Source of the DNA: Paraburkholderia gardini
Lineage (GTDB): Bacteria > Pseudomonadota > Gammaproteobacteria > Burkholderiales > Burkholderiaceae
DNA length: 64,000 nucleotides
Direction of reading: 5' to 3'
Assembly: GCF_907164575.1 (NCBI RefSeq)
Contig: NZ_CAJQYY010000002.1
Span: 248,001-312,000 of the forward strand
Part shown: positions 1 through 8,709 of the stretch, piece after piece
Layout: each line of letters opens with the position of its first letter
Numbering within the stretch: the first letter of the stretch is position 1
Translations under genes and position numbers: made by a program
Notes under the pieces: generated by a model
Told to the model about the DNA's origin: nothing
Database searches by the model: none
Seen by the model: the letters and a program-made list of their open reading frames with translations, nothing else

Positions 1-50
1 ACGCAACCCGCGTCCATCGCTGCACACACTTTCAGTCACAAGGACACACG

Positions 51-404
51 ATGAAGCTATCCGAGCGGCGCTTGCGCCAGTCTGCCCTCTTTGCCGCGGC
101 ACGCGTCGCCGCGTTGCCCTGCGCTGCCCTGCTGATCGCGGGCCTCGCCGCGTGTGCGTCGTCGAACACCACGTCGCTGATCAACCTGCCGAACGGCCAG
201 ACCGGTTTCGCCGTGAACTGCAGCGGCGCCGATGCCGGGTCGAGCTGGGCGTCGTGCTACGTGCAGGCCGGCCAGGCGTGTGGCGCAACCGGCTACGACA
301 TCGTCTCGAAGGACAACGACGAGGGCGGCACCGCGGGCGGCGGCGTCACGAACGTCGTTTCGGCGAACGTGAAGAACCGCTCGATGGTGATTCGCTGCAA
401 GTAG
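51..404 (+). CDS. small putative lipoprotein
   Basis: A 117-residue protein of unknown function. It has a basic N-terminus, a hydrophobic segment, and a lipobox LAAC with the acceptor cysteine near residue 35, so it should be exported and lipidated. The mature part is about 80 residues, with four cysteines and a GYDIVS...NRSMVIRC ending that looks like a compact, possibly disulfide-bonded domain. The ATG follows an AAGGACAC stretch that can act as ribosome binding site. It converges on the SMR exporter gene. Export is well supported; the role is unknown. Confidence 0.7.
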   Translation: MKLSERRLRQSALFAAARVAALPCAALLIAGLAACASSNTTSLINLPNGQTGFAVNCSGADAGSSWASCYVQAGQACGATGYDIVSKDNDEGGTAGGGVTNVVSANVKNRSMVIRCK

Positions 405-425
405 CATTGCGGCTACGCTGACGCA

Positions 426-444
426 CGTACGCGGCGGGCGTACG
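426..444. terminator. hairpin between convergent genes
   Basis: A perfect 7-bp stem (CGTACGC / GCGTACG) with a 5-base loop lies between the lipoprotein stop and the SMR exporter stop. There is no T-run, so it is a possible shared 3' end rather than a certain terminator. Confidence 0.35.
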
Positions 445-445
445 G

Positions 446-784
446 TCAATGCGCCTGCATCTTCGAAAACAGGTTGAGCACGACGACGCCCGCGACGATC
501 AGTCCGAGCCCGCAGATCGCGGCAAGGTCCGGCACCTGGCGATAGAGGATCATCGCCACCAGCGTGATCAGCACGATGCCGACGCCCGACCAGATCGCGT
601 AGACGATGCCCACGGGCATCGTCCGGAGCGTCATCGAAAGACAGTAGAACGCGACGAAGTAACCCGCGACGACAATGATTGAAGGCACGAGCCGCGAGAA
701 GCCATCGGCGGCACGCAGCGCGGAAGTCGCGATCACTTCCGCGACGATTGCGATGGCGAGCCACAGGTAGGGAGGCAGACGCAT
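446..784 (-). CDS. emrE: SMR-family multidrug/cation efflux protein (EmrE-like)
   Basis: A 112-residue inner-membrane protein with four hydrophobic segments, the usual length of small multidrug resistance transporters. The proton/drug-binding glutamate is E16 in an AEVIATSAL context, matching EmrE E14, and the YAIWSGVGIVLI signature of helix 3 is intact. These proteins work as dual-topology dimers that exchange protons for lipophilic cations. The chosen ATG (MRLPPYLW) gives family length; an in-frame upstream extension adds only non-conserved residues. It starts 4 bases after the UPF0303 stop, so the two are probably cotranscribed. The substrate cannot be told from sequence. Confidence 0.87.
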   Translation of the reverse strand: MRLPPYLWLAIAIVAEVIATSALRAADGFSRLVPSIIVVAGYFVAFYCLSMTLRTMPVGIVYAIWSGVGIVLITLVAMILYRQVPDLAAICGLGLIVAGVVVLNLFSKMQAH

Positions 785-788
785 CGGG

Positions 789-1286
789 TCAGGCCTTCGC
801 GAGGGCGAGCTTGCTGTAATCGAATTCGAGCTCTGCGCACAGCGCTTCGACCACGAGCTCATGATCGGCGCGCTGCGGCAGACCCGACACGGTCACCGAC
901 CCGATAACACCCGCGCCCGCGACAGTCAGCGGAAACGCGCCGCCATGCGACGCATATTCGCTCGCGGGCAGACCGTGTTTCTCAACGAGCGTCGCGCCGG
1001 CCTGCTGCATACGCAGGCCGATTGCGTACGAACTGCGCCGGAAATGCGCGACCACATTGCTCTTCCGGCGCGCCCAGTCGACGTTGTCGGGCGTGGCGCC
1101 CTCGAGCGCGCTGAAAAAGAGCGGCTGGCCGAACGTACGCACATCGATCGCAAGCGCGAGGCCGCGCGCTTGCGCGACTTCACGCAGCCACACACCGAGC
1201 TGCCACGCACGACCGGTATCGAAGCGGGGAAACACCAGTGCTTTTTCCTGGGCGAGAATCGACTGCAGATCGTGAGCGATGTCCAT
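789..1286 (-). CDS. UPF0303 / HbpS-GlcG-like (DUF336) protein
   Basis: A 165-residue protein of the UPF0303 family, which carries the DUF336 (HbpS/GlcG) fold seen in haem-binding and glycolate-locus proteins. Recognisable parts are the N-terminal [11 protein letters not shown] helix, a central FRRSSYAIG stretch and the C-terminal [12 protein letters not shown] segment ending in a glycine-rich strand ([15 protein letters not shown]). No signal peptide is seen, so it should be cytosolic. The start was chosen for family length; an upstream open extension runs into the tRNA gene. It heads a two-gene unit with the SMR exporter. The biochemical function is not established. Confidence 0.8.
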   Translation of the reverse strand: MDIAHDLQSILAQEKALVFPRFDTGRAWQLGVWLREVAQARGLALAIDVRTFGQPLFFSALEGATPDNVDWARRKSNVVAHFRRSSYAIGLRMQQAGATLVEKHGLPASEYASHGGAFPLTVAGAGVIGSVTVSGLPQRADHELVVEALCAELEFDYSKLALAKA

Positions 1287-1504
1287 GGGAGCAGGGAAAC
1301 GGGAGATGAGAGAGCGAGCCACGCCACGGCGGCTCAGGAAGGGCTCAATTCTAGCGCAGCGCGTTGCCCGAACTTCCCCGTGACCTTCCCCGCGACAGCC
1401 ACGAGGCGCATGTGCGAAACGCCCGTCACGCAGGCATTGAAGCCGGTTCATAAATAGCTGTTGCGCCAGCTTTCGATCTGTCCTATAATCTTTTCTTCGA
1501 CGGA

Positions 1505-1581
1505 CGCGGGGTGGAGCAGTCTGGCAGCTCGTCGGGCTCATAACCCGAAGGTCACAGGTTCAAATCCTGTCCCCGCAACCA
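1505..1581 (+). tRNA. initiator tRNA-Met (CAT)
   Basis: A 77-base cloverleaf with anticodon CAT at 1539-1541 and an encoded CCA end (1579-1581). Two hallmarks mark it as the initiator: a C1:A72 mismatch at the top of the acceptor stem (CGCGGGG against CCCCGCA), and three consecutive G:C pairs in the anticodon stem next to the loop (GGG/CCC). Initiator tRNA is formylated and loaded into the ribosomal P site. Confidence 0.97.
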
Positions 1582-1604
1582 GCTAGTTTTCGTCGAAACA
1601 CCAA

Positions 1605-1632
1605 GGGCTTGCCGATACGGCAGGCCTTTTTT
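1605..1632 (+). terminator. rho-independent terminator of tRNA-fMet
   Basis: A 9-bp stem (GGCTTGCCG / CGGCAGGCC, one T:G pair) with an ATA loop is followed directly by six T residues, 24 bases after the tRNA CCA end. This is a classic intrinsic terminator. Confidence 0.85.
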
Positions 1633-1768
1633 GTTTGCGCATTGCCAATGCGTTCCCATGCATGAGGGAGCCACCTCTTGTGATCGGCGCTTCCAGCTGG
1701 AAGTAGCATCGAACGTGAACGGCCGCCCCGGTGATAAACTCCCACCACCGTTCCTCCTCCCCTCGTCC

Positions 1769-2314
1769 ATGAAATTCTGTTCCGTCTGCGGCCACGCAGT
1801 CAGCCTCGGCATTCCACCCGGCGACAACCGCGAGCGCTTCATCTGCGCCGATTGCGGCACCGTGCACTATCAGAATCCGCGCAACGTGGTCGGCACCGTT
1901 CCGGTATGGGGCGACAAGGTGCTGCTGTGCCGTCGCGCGATCGAACCGCGTTACGGCTACTGGACGCTCCCCGCGGGCTTCATGGAAATGGGCGAAACCA
2001 CGGCCGAGGCCGCGTCGCGCGAAACGCTGGAAGAAGCCGGTGCCCGCGTCGAGGTGCAGAACCTGTTCTCGCTGCTGAACGTGCCCCACGTGCATCAGGT
2101 CCACCTGTTCTACATGGCGCGGCTGCTCGATCCTGACGTCGCCGCGGGCGAGGAAAGCCTCGAAGTGCGTCTCTTCGAAGAGCACGAAATTCCGTGGGAC
2201 GACATCGCGTTCCCGACCGTCGGCCAGACACTCCGGTTCTTCTTTGCCGATCGCGCGTCGGGCAATTACGGCCTGCACACCGGCGATATCTTCCGCTCGC
2301 TGCGCGACGGCTGA
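1769..2314 (+). CDS. NUDIX hydrolase with N-terminal zinc ribbon
   Basis: A 181-residue enzyme. The N-terminal zinc ribbon has C4, C7, C26 and C29 in two CxxC pairs. The catalytic NUDIX box is complete: a GFMEMGE start, seven residues, then RETLEEAGA, giving GX5EX7REXXEEXG. NUDIX enzymes cleave nucleoside diphosphates linked to another group; zinc-ribbon members resemble NADH pyrophosphatases and ADP-sugar hydrolases, but the substrate is not visible here. It is followed 13 bases later by aat and is probably cotranscribed with aat and bpt. The ATG at 1769 places the zinc ribbon at the N-terminus. Confidence 0.87.
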   Translation: MKFCSVCGHAVSLGIPPGDNRERFICADCGTVHYQNPRNVVGTVPVWGDKVLLCRRAIEPRYGYWTLPAGFMEMGETTAEAASRETLEEAGARVEVQNLFSLLNVPHVHQVHLFYMARLLDPDVAAGEESLEVRLFEEHEIPWDDIAFPTVGQTLRFFFADRASGNYGLHTGDIFRSLRDG

Positions 2315-2327
2315 GCGGGCCGCGAGC

Positions 2328-3065
2328 ATGGTGCCCTGGCTCGGACCCGACGATCCGTTTCCGCCCGTCGAGCGCGCGCTCGGAGCGGCGAGCGGCGCGC
2401 CCGGTCTCCTTGCCGCGAGCGCCGATCTGCTGCCCTCACGGCTCATCGACGCCTACCGGCGCGGCATCTTTCCATGGTATTCGGACGGCCAGCCGGTGCT
2501 CTGGTGGAGCCCCGACCCGCGCATGATCCTGCGAACAGGCGAATTCAAGGTCTCGCCTTCGCTCAAGAAGACCCTCAAACGCGTGCTGCGCGACGACGCA
2601 TGGGAAATCCGCGTCGATCACGATTTCGCGAGCGTGATGCGCGCGTGCGCGCTCGCGCCCCGCCACGGCCAGCGCGGCACATGGATCACCGCGGATGTCG
2701 TCGAAGCCTATACGTCGCTGCATCGCACGGGCGACGCGCACAGCATCGAAACCTGGCACGAAGGCCGGCGCGTCGGCGGGTTGTACGGCGTGTCGTTCGG
2801 GCAGATGTTCTTCGGCGAATCGATGTTCGCCGACGTCACGGATGCGTCGAAAATCGCGCTCTCCGCGCTTGTCGCGCACCTGCGACGTCACGAAATAGAA
2901 ATGATAGACTGCCAGCAGAACACGTCGCATCTGGCGTCGCTGGGCGGTCGCGAGATAGCGCGCAAGGCGTTCGTCGCGCATGTCCGCGCGTCTGTCGATG
3001 CTCCTTCCATACCCTGGCGCTTCGACAAGACCGTACTGACCGACATCGTCACGCGCGCGGCGTGA
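2328..3065 (+). CDS. aat: leucyl/phenylalanyl-tRNA--protein transferase
   Basis: A 245-residue cytosolic enzyme that moves Leu or Phe from tRNA to proteins with N-terminal Lys or Arg, marking them for ClpS/ClpAP degradation (bacterial N-degron pathway). Family signatures are present: [20 protein letters not shown] near the N-terminus, SPDPRMIL, the RGTWI stretch, [18 protein letters not shown], and a C-terminal [15 protein letters not shown] segment. The length is typical. It sits directly before bpt, so both N-degron transferases are neighbours. The ATG at 2328 gives [13 protein letters not shown], the expected N-terminus. Confidence 0.96.
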   Translation: MVPWLGPDDPFPPVERALGAASGAPGLLAASADLLPSRLIDAYRRGIFPWYSDGQPVLWWSPDPRMILRTGEFKVSPSLKKTLKRVLRDDAWEIRVDHDFASVMRACALAPRHGQRGTWITADVVEAYTSLHRTGDAHSIETWHEGRRVGGLYGVSFGQMFFGESMFADVTDASKIALSALVAHLRRHEIEMIDCQQNTSHLASLGGREIARKAFVAHVRASVDAPSIPWRFDKTVLTDIVTRAA

Positions 3066-3199
3066 TGGACAAACTGAAGGGCAAACGGTGGAGCACGGCC
3101 GGCGCGAAGGCGATCACGCAGATCGTGCCGCTCATGAACCGCCGGGTTTGCGGGACCCGAAAACGCTTCGAGAGCTGCCAACGTGACTCACCCGAATGA
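3065..3199 (+). CDS. possible 44-residue basic protein coupled to aat
   Basis: An open frame of 44 codons whose ATG shares its A with the aat stop codon (TGATG), a layout typical of translational coupling. Its end overlaps the start of bpt by 17 bases. The product would be small and basic ([15 protein letters not shown] start, Lys/Arg-rich, two cysteines in the C-terminal part). I do not recognise a family. It may be a real small protein, or only a device that hands ribosomes from aat to bpt. Confidence 0.33.
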   Translation: MDKLKGKRWSTAGAKAITQIVPLMNRRVCGTRKRFESCQRDSPE

Positions 3200-4055
3200 G
3201 CTGCCGCTGTCACCGCTTTCGGCGCTGCAATTTTACGCAACGGCGCCTTACCCTTGCAGCTACCTGGAAGGGCGTATCGCACGCTCGCAGGTCGCCACGC
3301 CCAGTCATCTGATCAACTCCGACGTCTACACCGAACTCGTCAAGGCAGGCTTCCGGCGTTCGGGCGTCTTCACGTATCGCCCCTACTGCGACGGCTGCCA
3401 TGCCTGCGTACCCGTGCGCGTGCCGGTCGAGCGCTTCCAGCCGAACCGCACGCAACGCCGCGTATGGAAAAAGCATGGCGAACTGATCGCGTCCGTCGCG
3501 CCGCTGCACTACGACGAGGAGCATTACGCGCTCTACATGCGTTACCAGTCGGCGCGGCACGCGGGCGGCGGCATGGATCGCGACAGCCGCGACCAGTATG
3601 AACAGTTCCTGCTGCAAAGCCGGATCAATTCGCGGCTCGTCGAGTTCCGCGAGGCGCCGCATGGCGGCCACCCCGATCTGCCTGGCATCCTGCGCATGAT
3701 CAGCATGATCGACATTCTCGGCGACGGCCTGTCGTCGGTGTACACGTTCTTCGATCCGGACCAGCAGCACGCGAGCTTCGGTACGTACAACATCCTCTGG
3801 CAGATCGAGCAGGCGCGCAGCCTGAATCTGCCCTACGTGTACCTCGGCTACTGGATTCGCGAGAGCCAGAAGATGGCGTACAAGGCGAATTTCCGGCCGC
3901 TTGAAGGGCTGCACGACGGCCTGTGGAAAGTGTTCGACACCGCGAACATCGATGTTTCTCCGGTCAGCGCGGCCTTATCTGCCAAACCCGCTGCCAATCC
4001 CGATGACAAAGCCGATATGAAGCCCGACGGCAAGCGCGGCGATCGCATCGGCTAA
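3183..4055 (+). CDS. bpt: aspartate/glutamate leucyltransferase (Bpt)
   Basis: A 290-residue arginyltransferase-family protein, annotated in bacteria as Bpt, which transfers Leu to proteins with N-terminal Asp or Glu. The N-terminal ATE domain has the PYPCSYL motif and a C-x2-C-x2-C cluster (CDGCHAC) expected of ATE proteins. The C-terminal part has the [10 protein letters not shown] and [18 protein letters not shown] signatures of the acyltransferase fold. It starts with GTG at 3183. A charged tail of about 35 residues after the core ([20 protein letters not shown]) is not conserved. With aat it completes the N-degron tagging pair. Confidence 0.95.
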   Translation: MTHPNELPLSPLSALQFYATAPYPCSYLEGRIARSQVATPSHLINSDVYTELVKAGFRRSGVFTYRPYCDGCHACVPVRVPVERFQPNRTQRRVWKKHGELIASVAPLHYDEEHYALYMRYQSARHAGGGMDRDSRDQYEQFLLQSRINSRLVEFREAPHGGHPDLPGILRMISMIDILGDGLSSVYTFFDPDQQHASFGTYNILWQIEQARSLNLPYVYLGYWIRESQKMAYKANFRPLEGLHDGLWKVFDTANIDVSPVSAALSAKPAANPDDKADMKPDGKRGDRIG

Positions 4056-4094
4056 AATAGCGGGTTCTCATTTCCGGCCGCCCGGCTTCGTCCT

Positions 4095-5141
4095 GTGTTC
4101 AGCTCACCCTTCTTCAGCTCCCTGTACCCGCTCGCGCGCGCCCAGCTCTTTCGCATGGACGCGGAAGACGCTCACCATCTGACGCTGCGCATGCTGGGCG
4201 CTGCCGGCCGCAGCGGCCTTGCCGGCGCACTCGCGCCGCGCGTGCCCGACTCGCCGCGCACCGTCATGGGTCTGACGTTCCGCAATCCGGTCGGCCTCGC
4301 CGCCGGGCTCGACAAGGACGGCGCATGCATCGACGGTCTCGCCGCGCTCGGCTTCGGCTCGATCGAAGTGGGTACGGTCACGCCGCGCGCGCAGCCGGGC
4401 AATCCGCGCCCGCGCATGTTCCGGCTGCCGGAAGCGGACGCGGTCATCAACCGCATGGGCTTTAACAACGCCGGCGTCGACCAGTTCGTGAAGAACGTGC
4501 AGGCCGCGCGCTATCGCGGCATTCTGGGCCTGAACATCGGCAAGAACGCCGACACGCCGATCGAACGCGCCGCCGAAGACTACCTGTACTGTCTCGAACG
4601 CGTGTATCCGTTCGCGAGCTACGTGACGGTCAACATCTCGTCGCCGAATACGAAGAACCTGCGCCAGCTGCAGGGCGCGGACGAACTCGATGCGCTGCTC
4701 GCCGCGCTGAAGGACAAGCAGCAGCGTCTCGCCGACCTGCACGGCAAGCTGGTACCGCTCGCGCTGAAAATCGCACCGGATCTCGACGACGAGCAGATCA
4801 AGTCGATCGCCGGTACGCTGCTGCGGCATCGCTTCGAAGGTGTGATCGCCACCAACACGACGCTCTCGCGCGAAGCCGTCAAGGGTCTGCCGCATGCGGA
4901 CGAAGCCGGCGGGCTGTCGGGTCGTCCGGTGTTCGATGCGTCGAACGAAGTGATCCGCAAGCTGCGCGCGGAAGTCGGCGACACGGTGCCGATCATCGGC
5001 GTCGGTGGGATTTTTTCGGGCGCCGATGCCCGTGCCAAACTCGCCGCCGGTGCTTCGCTGGTGCAGCTTTATACGGGGTTCATCTATCGCGGCCCGGCGC
5101 TCGTCGCTGAATGCGCGCAGGCGCTGGCGAACAACGCATAA
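4095..5141 (+). CDS. pyrD: dihydroorotate dehydrogenase, class 2 (quinone)
   Basis: A 348-residue membrane-associated flavoenzyme that oxidises dihydroorotate to orotate with quinone as acceptor, in de novo pyrimidine synthesis. It has the class 2 N-terminal helix ([19 protein letters not shown]), the FMN/orotate segment [43 protein letters not shown], the catalytic-serine loop [14 protein letters not shown], and the C-terminal phosphate-binding GVGGIFSG. The start is GTG at 4095, 39 bases after bpt. It converges on the signal peptidase gene, sharing a strong hairpin. Confidence 0.96.
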   Translation: MFSSPFFSSLYPLARAQLFRMDAEDAHHLTLRMLGAAGRSGLAGALAPRVPDSPRTVMGLTFRNPVGLAAGLDKDGACIDGLAALGFGSIEVGTVTPRAQPGNPRPRMFRLPEADAVINRMGFNNAGVDQFVKNVQAARYRGILGLNIGKNADTPIERAAEDYLYCLERVYPFASYVTVNISSPNTKNLRQLQGADELDALLAALKDKQQRLADLHGKLVPLALKIAPDLDDEQIKSIAGTLLRHRFEGVIATNTTLSREAVKGLPHADEAGGLSGRPVFDASNEVIRKLRAEVGDTVPIIGVGGIFSGADARAKLAAGASLVQLYTGFIYRGPALVAECAQALANNA

Positions 5142-5149
5142 GCCCGCAA

Positions 5150-5184
5150 GCCGGCGCGCGGTGTGCTAACCACCGCGCGCCGGC
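5150..5184. terminator. 14-bp GC hairpin between pyrD and lepB
   Basis: A perfect 14-bp stem (5150-5163 with 5171-5184) closes a 7-base loop, TGCTAAC. The lepB stop codon (CTA on this strand, 5166-5168) lies inside the loop. No T-run follows on either side. It can serve both convergent genes as a 3' end or RNA stabiliser. Confidence 0.6.
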
Positions 5185-5852
5185 GCGTCGAGCGCCGCGC
5201 CGAAACGGTCGAAGCGCGGCTCGTAGAAGTGATCCGGGTCGAGCGAGTACACAACCCGCCGCGTGCGGCCCATCAGCTCATTGCGCGGGAAAAAGCCGAA
5301 GTAGCGCGAGTCGGCGCTGTCGTCGCGATTGTCGCCGAGCATCAGGTAGGCGTTCGCGGGCACCGTCACCGGACCGAACGAGCGGCGCGGGCTCGGCGCG
5401 ATCTCCGAGAGCCGCACCGCGTGCGACACGCCGCCAAAACGCTCGCGCAGATAATCCCCCGGCGACAGTGCATCGCCCGGCAGCGGCAGCTGCTGCATCG
5501 GTTGATAATCCGCGCGCACGCCGTTCACGTACAGCACGTTGTCGCGCATCGCGATACGGTCGCCCGGCAGGCCGATCAGCCGCTTCACAATCAGTTCATG
5601 CGCCGCCGACGAATCGATCGTCACGATATCGCCGCGCAGCGGATCGTGCAGGTGCGCAATCGCAATATGCGTGAATGGAATGCGCAGGTCGTACGCCATC
5701 TTGTCGACGAGAATGCGATCGCCTTCGCGGATCGTCGGCAGCATCGAGCCGCTCGGCACGACGTTCCAGTCGGCCACGGCGCTGCGAAACAGCACCATCA
5801 GCGCAAGAAAGGCGATCAGGCTCTTATTGCTGCGCCAGAATTTCATCAACAT
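5166..5852 (-). CDS. lepB: signal peptidase I (short form)
   Basis: An inner-membrane serine protease that removes signal peptides from exported proteins. One N-terminal transmembrane segment (about residues 10-26) precedes the catalytic domain. The nucleophile is S36 in PSGSMLPT and the general base is K90 in IVKRLIGLPGD; the GDNRDDSADSRYFG box is intact. At 228 residues it is shorter than the usual two-segment LepB and is not next to lepA, so it may be a second paralogue. The start is uncertain: TTG 5879, GTG 5861, ATG 5852 and ATG 5846 are all in frame. I use 5852. Confidence 0.9.
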   Translation of the reverse strand: MLMKFWRSNKSLIAFLALMVLFRSAVADWNVVPSGSMLPTIREGDRILVDKMAYDLRIPFTHIAIAHLHDPLRGDIVTIDSSAAHELIVKRLIGLPGDRIAMRDNVLYVNGVRADYQPMQQLPLPGDALSPGDYLRERFGGVSHAVRLSEIAPSPRRSFGPVTVPANAYLMLGDNRDDSADSRYFGFFPRNELMGRTRRVVYSLDPDHFYEPRFDRFGAALDAPARGG

Positions 5853-5943
5853 ACGTGTCACGACCTGCTCCTGCGGCAAGGAATCCGAAAGCTCGATCGA
5901 AGCGCGGCAGGCTCGCTGCCACGCATCGACCGGGCAGATCGTA

Positions 5944-6924
5944 TCACTCGTCGGCGGCGAAGCGCAGACCGAGCGTCGCGCGCGCGGCGTCGGCCATCGC
6001 GATCATCTGCCGCGATTTCGCGTGCGTCATGACCGGACTTTCCATTTGCGCCGCGCGGATCAGCTCGCAGAAGTGCGCGGTCTCGTAGTTGAGGCCGCCG
6101 CCTTCGAACGGCGCATCGAGTTCGACGACACGGCCATCCGCGTAACGGATCGTCGCGCGTGCAGGGTTCCACCAGTTTTCGTGGATCGTGACGTGGCCGC
6201 CCGTCGCGGCGAGCAGCGCGTCGCCCTTGCCGGCGAGGTCCATGCCGCAGAAGAGCTGTGCGATGCCGTGCTCGTGACGGCTGTTGAGGCTCGCGAACAT
6301 ATCGACACCTGTCGCACCGAGCCGGCCGATGGTCTGCACGTCGAGCGGCGCACCGAGCCAGTCGACGGCGAGAAACATCTCGTAGATGCCGATGTCGAGC
6401 AGCGCGCCGCCCGCGTGATCGAACGACAGCGAAGGATGATCCGGCGGCACGCCCGGCACCGAACAGCCCGCGCGCACGAGCCCGATCGCACCGACCGGAT
6501 CGGCTTCGAGATGCGCGCGCAACTGGCGATAGAGCGGATAGAACGGCGGCTTCATCGCTTCCATGAAGAGCCGTTGCGCGGCGTGCGCCGCCGCGACCAC
6601 GCGATCGAGTTGCGCCGCGTTGACGGTGGCGGGCTTTTCGCACAGCACGTGAGCCCCGGCCGCGAGCGCGGCGAGCGCGTAATCCGCGTGGCTGTCCTGA
6701 TGGGTGGCGATATAGACGGCGTCGATGCCGCTCGCGAGCAGCGCGTCGAGGCTGTCGTACACGGCGCCGCCGAATTCCGCGGCGAACGCCGTTGCGGGTT
6801 CAGCGCGGCGCGACCACACGGCGGCGATCCGCGTGGCGGGCACGTGCGCGAGACCTTGTGCAAAGCGACGCGCAATGCGCCCTGTTCCGACGATGCCCCA
6901 GCGGATCACGGTATCTTCTTTCAT
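5944..6924 (-). CDS. Gfo/Idh/MocA-family NAD(P)-dependent oxidoreductase
   Basis: A 326-residue cytosolic dehydrogenase. The N-terminal Rossmann fold starts with WGIVGTGRIARRFA, and the catalytic-lysine motif EKP is in HVLCEKPAT. The following EAMKPPFYPLY segment and the GGALLDIGIY strand resemble dihydrodiol/sugar dehydrogenase members. Substrates of this family are sugars, inositols or dihydrodiols; none can be picked here. The gene lies 117 bases downstream of a GntR regulator on the same strand and may be its target. The ATG gives MKEDTVIRWG, just before the dinucleotide site. Confidence 0.88.
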   Translation of the reverse strand: MKEDTVIRWGIVGTGRIARRFAQGLAHVPATRIAAVWSRRAEPATAFAAEFGGAVYDSLDALLASGIDAVYIATHQDSHADYALAALAAGAHVLCEKPATVNAAQLDRVVAAAHAAQRLFMEAMKPPFYPLYRQLRAHLEADPVGAIGLVRAGCSVPGVPPDHPSLSFDHAGGALLDIGIYEMFLAVDWLGAPLDVQTIGRLGATGVDMFASLNSRHEHGIAQLFCGMDLAGKGDALLAATGGHVTIHENWWNPARATIRYADGRVVELDAPFEGGGLNYETAHFCELIRAAQMESPVMTHAKSRQMIAMADAARATLGLRFAADE

Positions 6925-7041
6925 CGATGGCTTGTTCCAGTGCGGTTGCTGACAGGCGACATTGTCGCGCATGTGAGCACCGGGCCAACGATATCGCGCT
7001 CGCCCCCCTCTGTCCTTCACTGGAACCGCATCGATACCGCT

Positions 7042-7761
7042 TTAGCCCGACATCGGCCGTTCTGCCTCGAACATGCGACAGATCTCGTCGGCCGTGAAGT
7101 CGATCAGCGCACGTGACGCGGCTTCGGCATCCTTCGGGTTGTGACGCTCGATGGCGTCCACCACGCGGGCATGCGTATCGACCGTGGCCTGCCAGACGCC
7201 ATCCTTCTGGTCGACCACCTCGCGCGCCGCTGAAAGCGCGCCGCGAATGATCGCCGCCATCTGCTGGAAGAACTGGTTGCCGCTCGCGACCAGAATGCGT
7301 GTGTGCAGCAGTTCGTCCGCTTCCACGTAACCGGCGTCGCCCGGGTGCAGCGCGCGGAACGCGGTGTACGCATCGCGGATGCTGGCGATCTCGGCGGGCG
7401 TCGCGCGTGCGGCCGCCTGCGCCGAGGCGCGTGGTTCGATCAGCATGCGAAACTCGATCACGTCGCGCAGGAAAGCGGGATCCGGCTTCGCCCGAAAGCG
7501 CCAGTTCACGACTTCCTCATCGATCATGCGCCAGTCGCGCATGGGCCGGATGCGTGTGCCGATCTTCGGCCGCACGTCGAGCATGTGGCGCGCGAGCAGC
7601 ATTGAAAGCGCCTCGCGCATCACCGTCCGGCTCACGTCGAAATCCTTCGACAGCACATCCTGCGGCGGCAGCACCGCCCCATACTTTTCCTCGACGATGC
7701 CCGTGACGAGCCCATCCATGACCTTGCTCACCAGCGAGCGGTCCTTGTTCGGCTGTTCCAT
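7042..7761 (-). CDS. GntR-family regulator, FadR subfamily (FCD domain)
   Basis: A 239-residue transcription factor. Residues 8-75 form the GntR winged helix (LVSKVMDGLVTGIV, then DVLSKDFDVSRTVMREALSML). The C-terminal all-helical FCD ligand domain has the expected metal-site residues in FRMLIEPRAS, D/H positions in DELLHTRIL, and THARVVDAI. FadR-type proteins usually sense carboxylic acids or sugar acids and repress adjacent catabolic genes. The ATG at 7761 follows GGGGAGAGTGTC, a good ribosome binding site. The downstream Gfo/Idh gene is the likely target. Confidence 0.9.
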   Translation of the reverse strand: MEQPNKDRSLVSKVMDGLVTGIVEEKYGAVLPPQDVLSKDFDVSRTVMREALSMLLARHMLDVRPKIGTRIRPMRDWRMIDEEVVNWRFRAKPDPAFLRDVIEFRMLIEPRASAQAAARATPAEIASIRDAYTAFRALHPGDAGYVEADELLHTRILVASGNQFFQQMAAIIRGALSAAREVVDQKDGVWQATVDTHARVVDAIERHNPKDAEAASRALIDFTADEICRMFEAERPMSG

Positions 7762-8121
7762 GACACTCTCCCCGATACGGCGTCTGTCGCCTGTGTTGCC
7801 CCTTGACCCTGCGCCCTCGTATCTTTGCTGATTGCTTTTCTGTACGTTGCTTCGTTCATACGAGATGCGCCAGTTGGGATACGTCCTGACAGGGTTATCC
7901 CTCTGACAAATTGTTTCGTCTGCGTAACGCTCATCCACGAAAGGCTCGCGTTGCATGGCCCACAGGCGGGTATCCCATGAAAAAATTGCACTGCCTTGCA
8001 TGCGATGCGAGAACGCCACCGGCGCACGCGCACGGTCATACGCGCCACACCGGAATCCCACGCATGAAAGCGCCCGCGCGGTGCGGCCGTGCCGAAAGCG
8101 CCAGGCGGCCCACGACGCCGC
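7762..8121. other. 360-bp intergenic region upstream of the GntR gene
   Basis: No convincing gene. It separates the flavin reductase 3' end from the GntR start, both on the minus strand. At 7891-7902 there is an AGGG-TTAT-CCCT semi-palindrome flanked by direct TGACA repeats. On the minus strand a TTGTCA hexamer overlaps it. This is a possible operator or promoter for the GntR gene, but I find no good -10. Confidence 0.3.
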
Positions 8122-8709
8122 TCAATGATCGCGTGCGACCGAAGCGTAGCGGCCGCCGAAGAAGACGAGCGGCGCATGCTCGTCGAGCGAGAACGCGAGT
8201 ACCTCGCCGACAAACAGCGTGTGATCGCCGCATGGATGCCGGTCGACGACGCGCGCGCCGAACCGCGCCACCGCGCGATCGAGCAGCACGACGCCATCGA
8301 GTCCGTCGACCTCCGTGAAGCGCGGTGCAAGCCACGTCTGCGGCTCGCCGGCGAAGTGGCGGCTGTGTGGTTCCTGTTCGTCGGACAGCACGCTGACACC
8401 GAACAGGTCGCTCTGCATCAGACGCTCGTGCATGCGCGCACGGTGCCCAACCGATACGACGATGAGCGGCGGCTTCAGCGAACCCGACATGAATGCGTTG
8501 GCGGTCATCGCGTGCAGCTGGTCGCCGTGGCCCGTCGAGATGACGACGACACCGGTCGCGAAACGGCCCAGCGCGCGACGGAAGTGATGCTCGTCGAAAA
8601 CCGGCGCACACGGGCTTTCGATCGCAACCGCGGCGCGGACTTCGTTGCAACCGGCCTGACCGGTGCACCCTTCGGCCTCGCTAACGGGAAACGTCCGTGC
8701 GTTCATCAT
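8122..8709 (-). CDS. flavin reductase domain protein
   Basis: A 195-residue protein of the flavin-reductase-like, FMN-binding split-barrel family. Motifs are FRRALGRFATGVVVIST, MTANAFMSGSLKPPLIVVSVG and a C-terminal DHTLFVGEVLAF with H in the usual place. Such proteins use NAD(P)H to reduce FMN/FAD for a partner monooxygenase or reduce a bound substrate. About 40 extra residues with a CTGQAGC stretch precede the domain. The ATG pair at 8709/8706 follows AAGGGGACCG and overlaps the end of the GDP-mannose gene by about 29 bases, so translation may be coupled. No partner monooxygenase is in the window. Confidence 0.84.
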   Translation of the reverse strand: MMNARTFPVSEAEGCTGQAGCNEVRAAVAIESPCAPVFDEHHFRRALGRFATGVVVISTGHGDQLHAMTANAFMSGSLKPPLIVVSVGHRARMHERLMQSDLFGVSVLSDEQEPHSRHFAGEPQTWLAPRFTEVDGLDGVVLLDRAVARFGARVVDRHPCGDHTLFVGEVLAFSLDEHAPLVFFGGRYASVARDH

